A model generated the notes under the pieces. That model made no database searches. It was not told the DNA's origin and worked only from the letters and a program-made list of their open reading frames with translations. Of a stretch of DNA of 64,000 nt, positions 63,135-64,000 are shown piece by piece. Source of the stretch: Robiginitalea biformata HTCC2501 (GTDB taxonomy: Bacteria > Bacteroidota > Bacteroidia > Flavobacteriales > Flavobacteriaceae); assembly GCF_000024125.1 (NCBI RefSeq), contig NC_013222.1:1-64000 (forward strand). The letters run 5' to 3'. Made by a program: the position numbers and the translations under genes. Each line of letters begins with the position of its first letter. The stretch's first letter is position 1.

Positions 63135-63166
63135 CAAAAATAAAAAAAGACGGCCCAACGGCCGCC
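63135..63166 (-). promoter_or_regulatory. Hairpin with T-run overlapping a -7 box before the SCO operon
   Basis: On the minus strand, CGGCC-GTTG-GGCCG (63164-63151) is followed by a seven-T run and TATTTTTG (63142-63135), a perfect -7 box 12 bases before the ATG at 63122. The hairpin and T-run could end transcripts coming from the oxidase genes, while their tail starts the next operon. This is the same layout as before tsaB. Confidence 0.55.
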
Positions 63167-63324
63167 TTATGTTGTGTTAATTCGCATGGGGTAATACGCC
63201 CGGGGGACATGGTGCAAACTCAATAGAGAAGATTTCCTTTTCAGGCAGGCATGTTGTAGAAAAAGATGGGTTCATGCAAAGCCAAACGAAGTAGCTCTGA
63301 TTTATTTTTTTCTGGTATTAGGCT

Positions 63325-63743
63325 CTTTCCGCAGCGCATAGCAGCGCTACGCGCAAGGGAAGCAACGCAGCAAGTGGGATAAAGAATGGGAAATGCGAGC
63401 TGGTATCGCAGAACCTCCCGCCTGGCGCGTTGGCGCAAGAGAACAGCGAAGGATTTCGCAGAGATTTATTCAAATTTCAAGGCGCTTTCCGCAGCGCATA
63501 GCAGCGCTACGCGCAATGGAAGCAACGCAGAAAGGGGGGATTAAAAATGGGAAATGCGAGCTGGTATCGCAGAACCTCCCGCCTGGCGCGTTGGCGCAAG
63601 AGAACAGCGAAGGATTTCGCAGAGATTTATTCAAATTTCAAGGCGCTTTCCGCAGCGCATAGCAGCGCTACGCGCAAGGGAAGCAACGCAGCAAGTGGGA
63701 TAAAGAATGGGAAATGCGAGCTGGTATCGCAGCGCCAACGCGC
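63325..63743. repeat. Tandem array 3: two 160/161-bp units, a partial, and an inverted end
   Basis: Units start at 63325 and 63485 (periods 160 and 161), with a partial third from 63646 to 63731. Hairpins per unit include GCGCATAG-CAGCG-CTACGCGC (one A-C mismatch) and TGCGA-GCTGGTA-TCGCA. It ends at 63732-63743 with GCGCCAACGCGC, a perfect inverted copy of the internal GCGCGTTGGCGC (63425-63436). The next base starts the stop codon of the oxidase subunit gene. The 200 bases before it (63123-63324) hold only the regulatory hairpin at 63135-63166. Confidence 0.93.
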
Positions 63744-64000
63744 TTAAAAATCCCAAGCCACAAACCCGTCCTTCCAGACATTGTAGATGTAATCCGCTTC
63801 GAAAAGGAGGATGAATATCAGGTAGGCCACCAGGAAAATGGGCGTCCAGACAATGGCGCGACGCAGCGAACTCTTCTCGTCCCGCAGGTGCATGAAGTCC
63901 CAGGCGATATAATACGCCTTAACCAGGGTCAGGATGATGAAGATCCAGTTCAGAAGCTTCATCCCCAGGAAATAGTTCCCGGTAAGCGCTGCCGGCTTGA
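63744..64000 (-). CDS. Cytochrome c oxidase subunit IV family protein (5' end beyond window)
   Basis: At least 85 residues, open to the window edge. The visible part has two hydrophobic helices (LLNWIFIILTLVKAYYIAW and the AIVWTPIFLVAYLIFILLF segment), with the subunit IV pattern KAYYIAWDFMHLRDE between them. The ATG at 63962 is internal: the frame continues upstream as KPAALTGNYFLG, so the start lies past base 64000. This small membrane subunit belongs to the heme-copper terminal oxidase and fits the SCO/DUF420 genes on the same strand. Its stop codon abuts repeat array 3. Confidence 0.88.
   Translation of the reverse strand, partial: KPAALTGNYFLGMKLLNWIFIILTLVKAYYIAWDFMHLRDEKSSLRRAIVWTPIFLVAYLIFILLFEADYIYNVWKDGFVAWDF

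Noticed and set aside
63393..63747. Frames of 66 and 89 residues in array 3
   Set aside because: They follow the repeat, have no family match by eye, and end inside or next to the oxidase gene on the opposite strand.

Overview
The window looks like a chromosomal segment of a GC-rich marine member of the Flavobacteriaceae (Bacteroidota). The signs are promoters of the form TTG-N19/20-TAnnTTTG, weak ribosome-binding sites, type IX secretion parts (two PorP/SprF proteins, an OmpA/PD40 protein and a large type-B gliding-motility C-terminal cargo), a FolK-deoxynucleoside kinase fusion, a TVP38-type protein and a SCO/DUF420/oxidase subunit IV block. Base composition and family set resemble Robiginitalea, but the genus is inferred. 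Nearly all of it is core genome. No transposase, integrase, phage or CRISPR gene was seen.

Layout. 0-4 kb: trigger factor, ClpP and ClpX, a folding/proteolysis block, with a hairpin plus T-run between tig and clpP. 3.5-9.3 kb: a hydrolase-like protein, a small beta-barrel, a membrane-bound AraC regulator, a GH3-family enzyme and a divergent DUF2797 protein, then a TVP38-type membrane protein. 9.3-21.2 kb: AsmA-like protein, queuosine-precursor transporter, SppA, FolK-dNK fusion, TrmH methylase, MutS and gamma-glutamyltransferase. 21.4-22.1 kb: tRNA-Gly(GCC), tRNA-Leu(TAA) and repeat array 1. 22.1-27.4 kb: DUF885 peptidase-like lipoprotein, another lipoprotein, SanA-like protein, a divergent Nramp-like carrier and a small conserved protein. 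27.4-35.1 kb: a T9SS trio of OmpA/PD40 protein, PorP/SprF protein and a seven-Calx-beta cargo. 35.2-43.7 kb: FabD, cupin protein, AraC regulator, gamma-carbonic anhydrase, LytTR/histidine kinase pair, VWA protein and class III nucleotide cyclase. 43.7-45.4 kb: repeat array 2 and a second PorP. 45.5-51.2 kb: Nfu scaffold, dodecin, DUF255 protein, MscS channel, a secreted protein and TsaB. 51.3-60.8 kb: an eight-gene MacAB-TolC-like cluster (four permeases, two adaptors, one ATPase, one TolC). 60.9-64 kb: oxidase-assembly genes (SCO, DUF420, small proteins), repeat array 3 and the 3' part of oxidase subunit IV, which runs off the window.

The structure least explained by genes is three tandem intergenic arrays with periods of 59/64, 178 and 160/161 bp. 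Each lies against the stop codon of a minus-strand gene, and each unit is rich in small hairpins. Arrays 2 and 3 share a hairpin core. Both end in a short inverted copy of an internal unit segment that touches the neighbouring stop codon. In array 1 two unrelated hairpin sequences swap at the same position.

The efflux cluster is the main multi-gene machine. One ATPase gene sits among four permease genes, so shared use of the ATPase is the simplest reading. A TGTTACAT motif occurs in two of its intergenic gaps.
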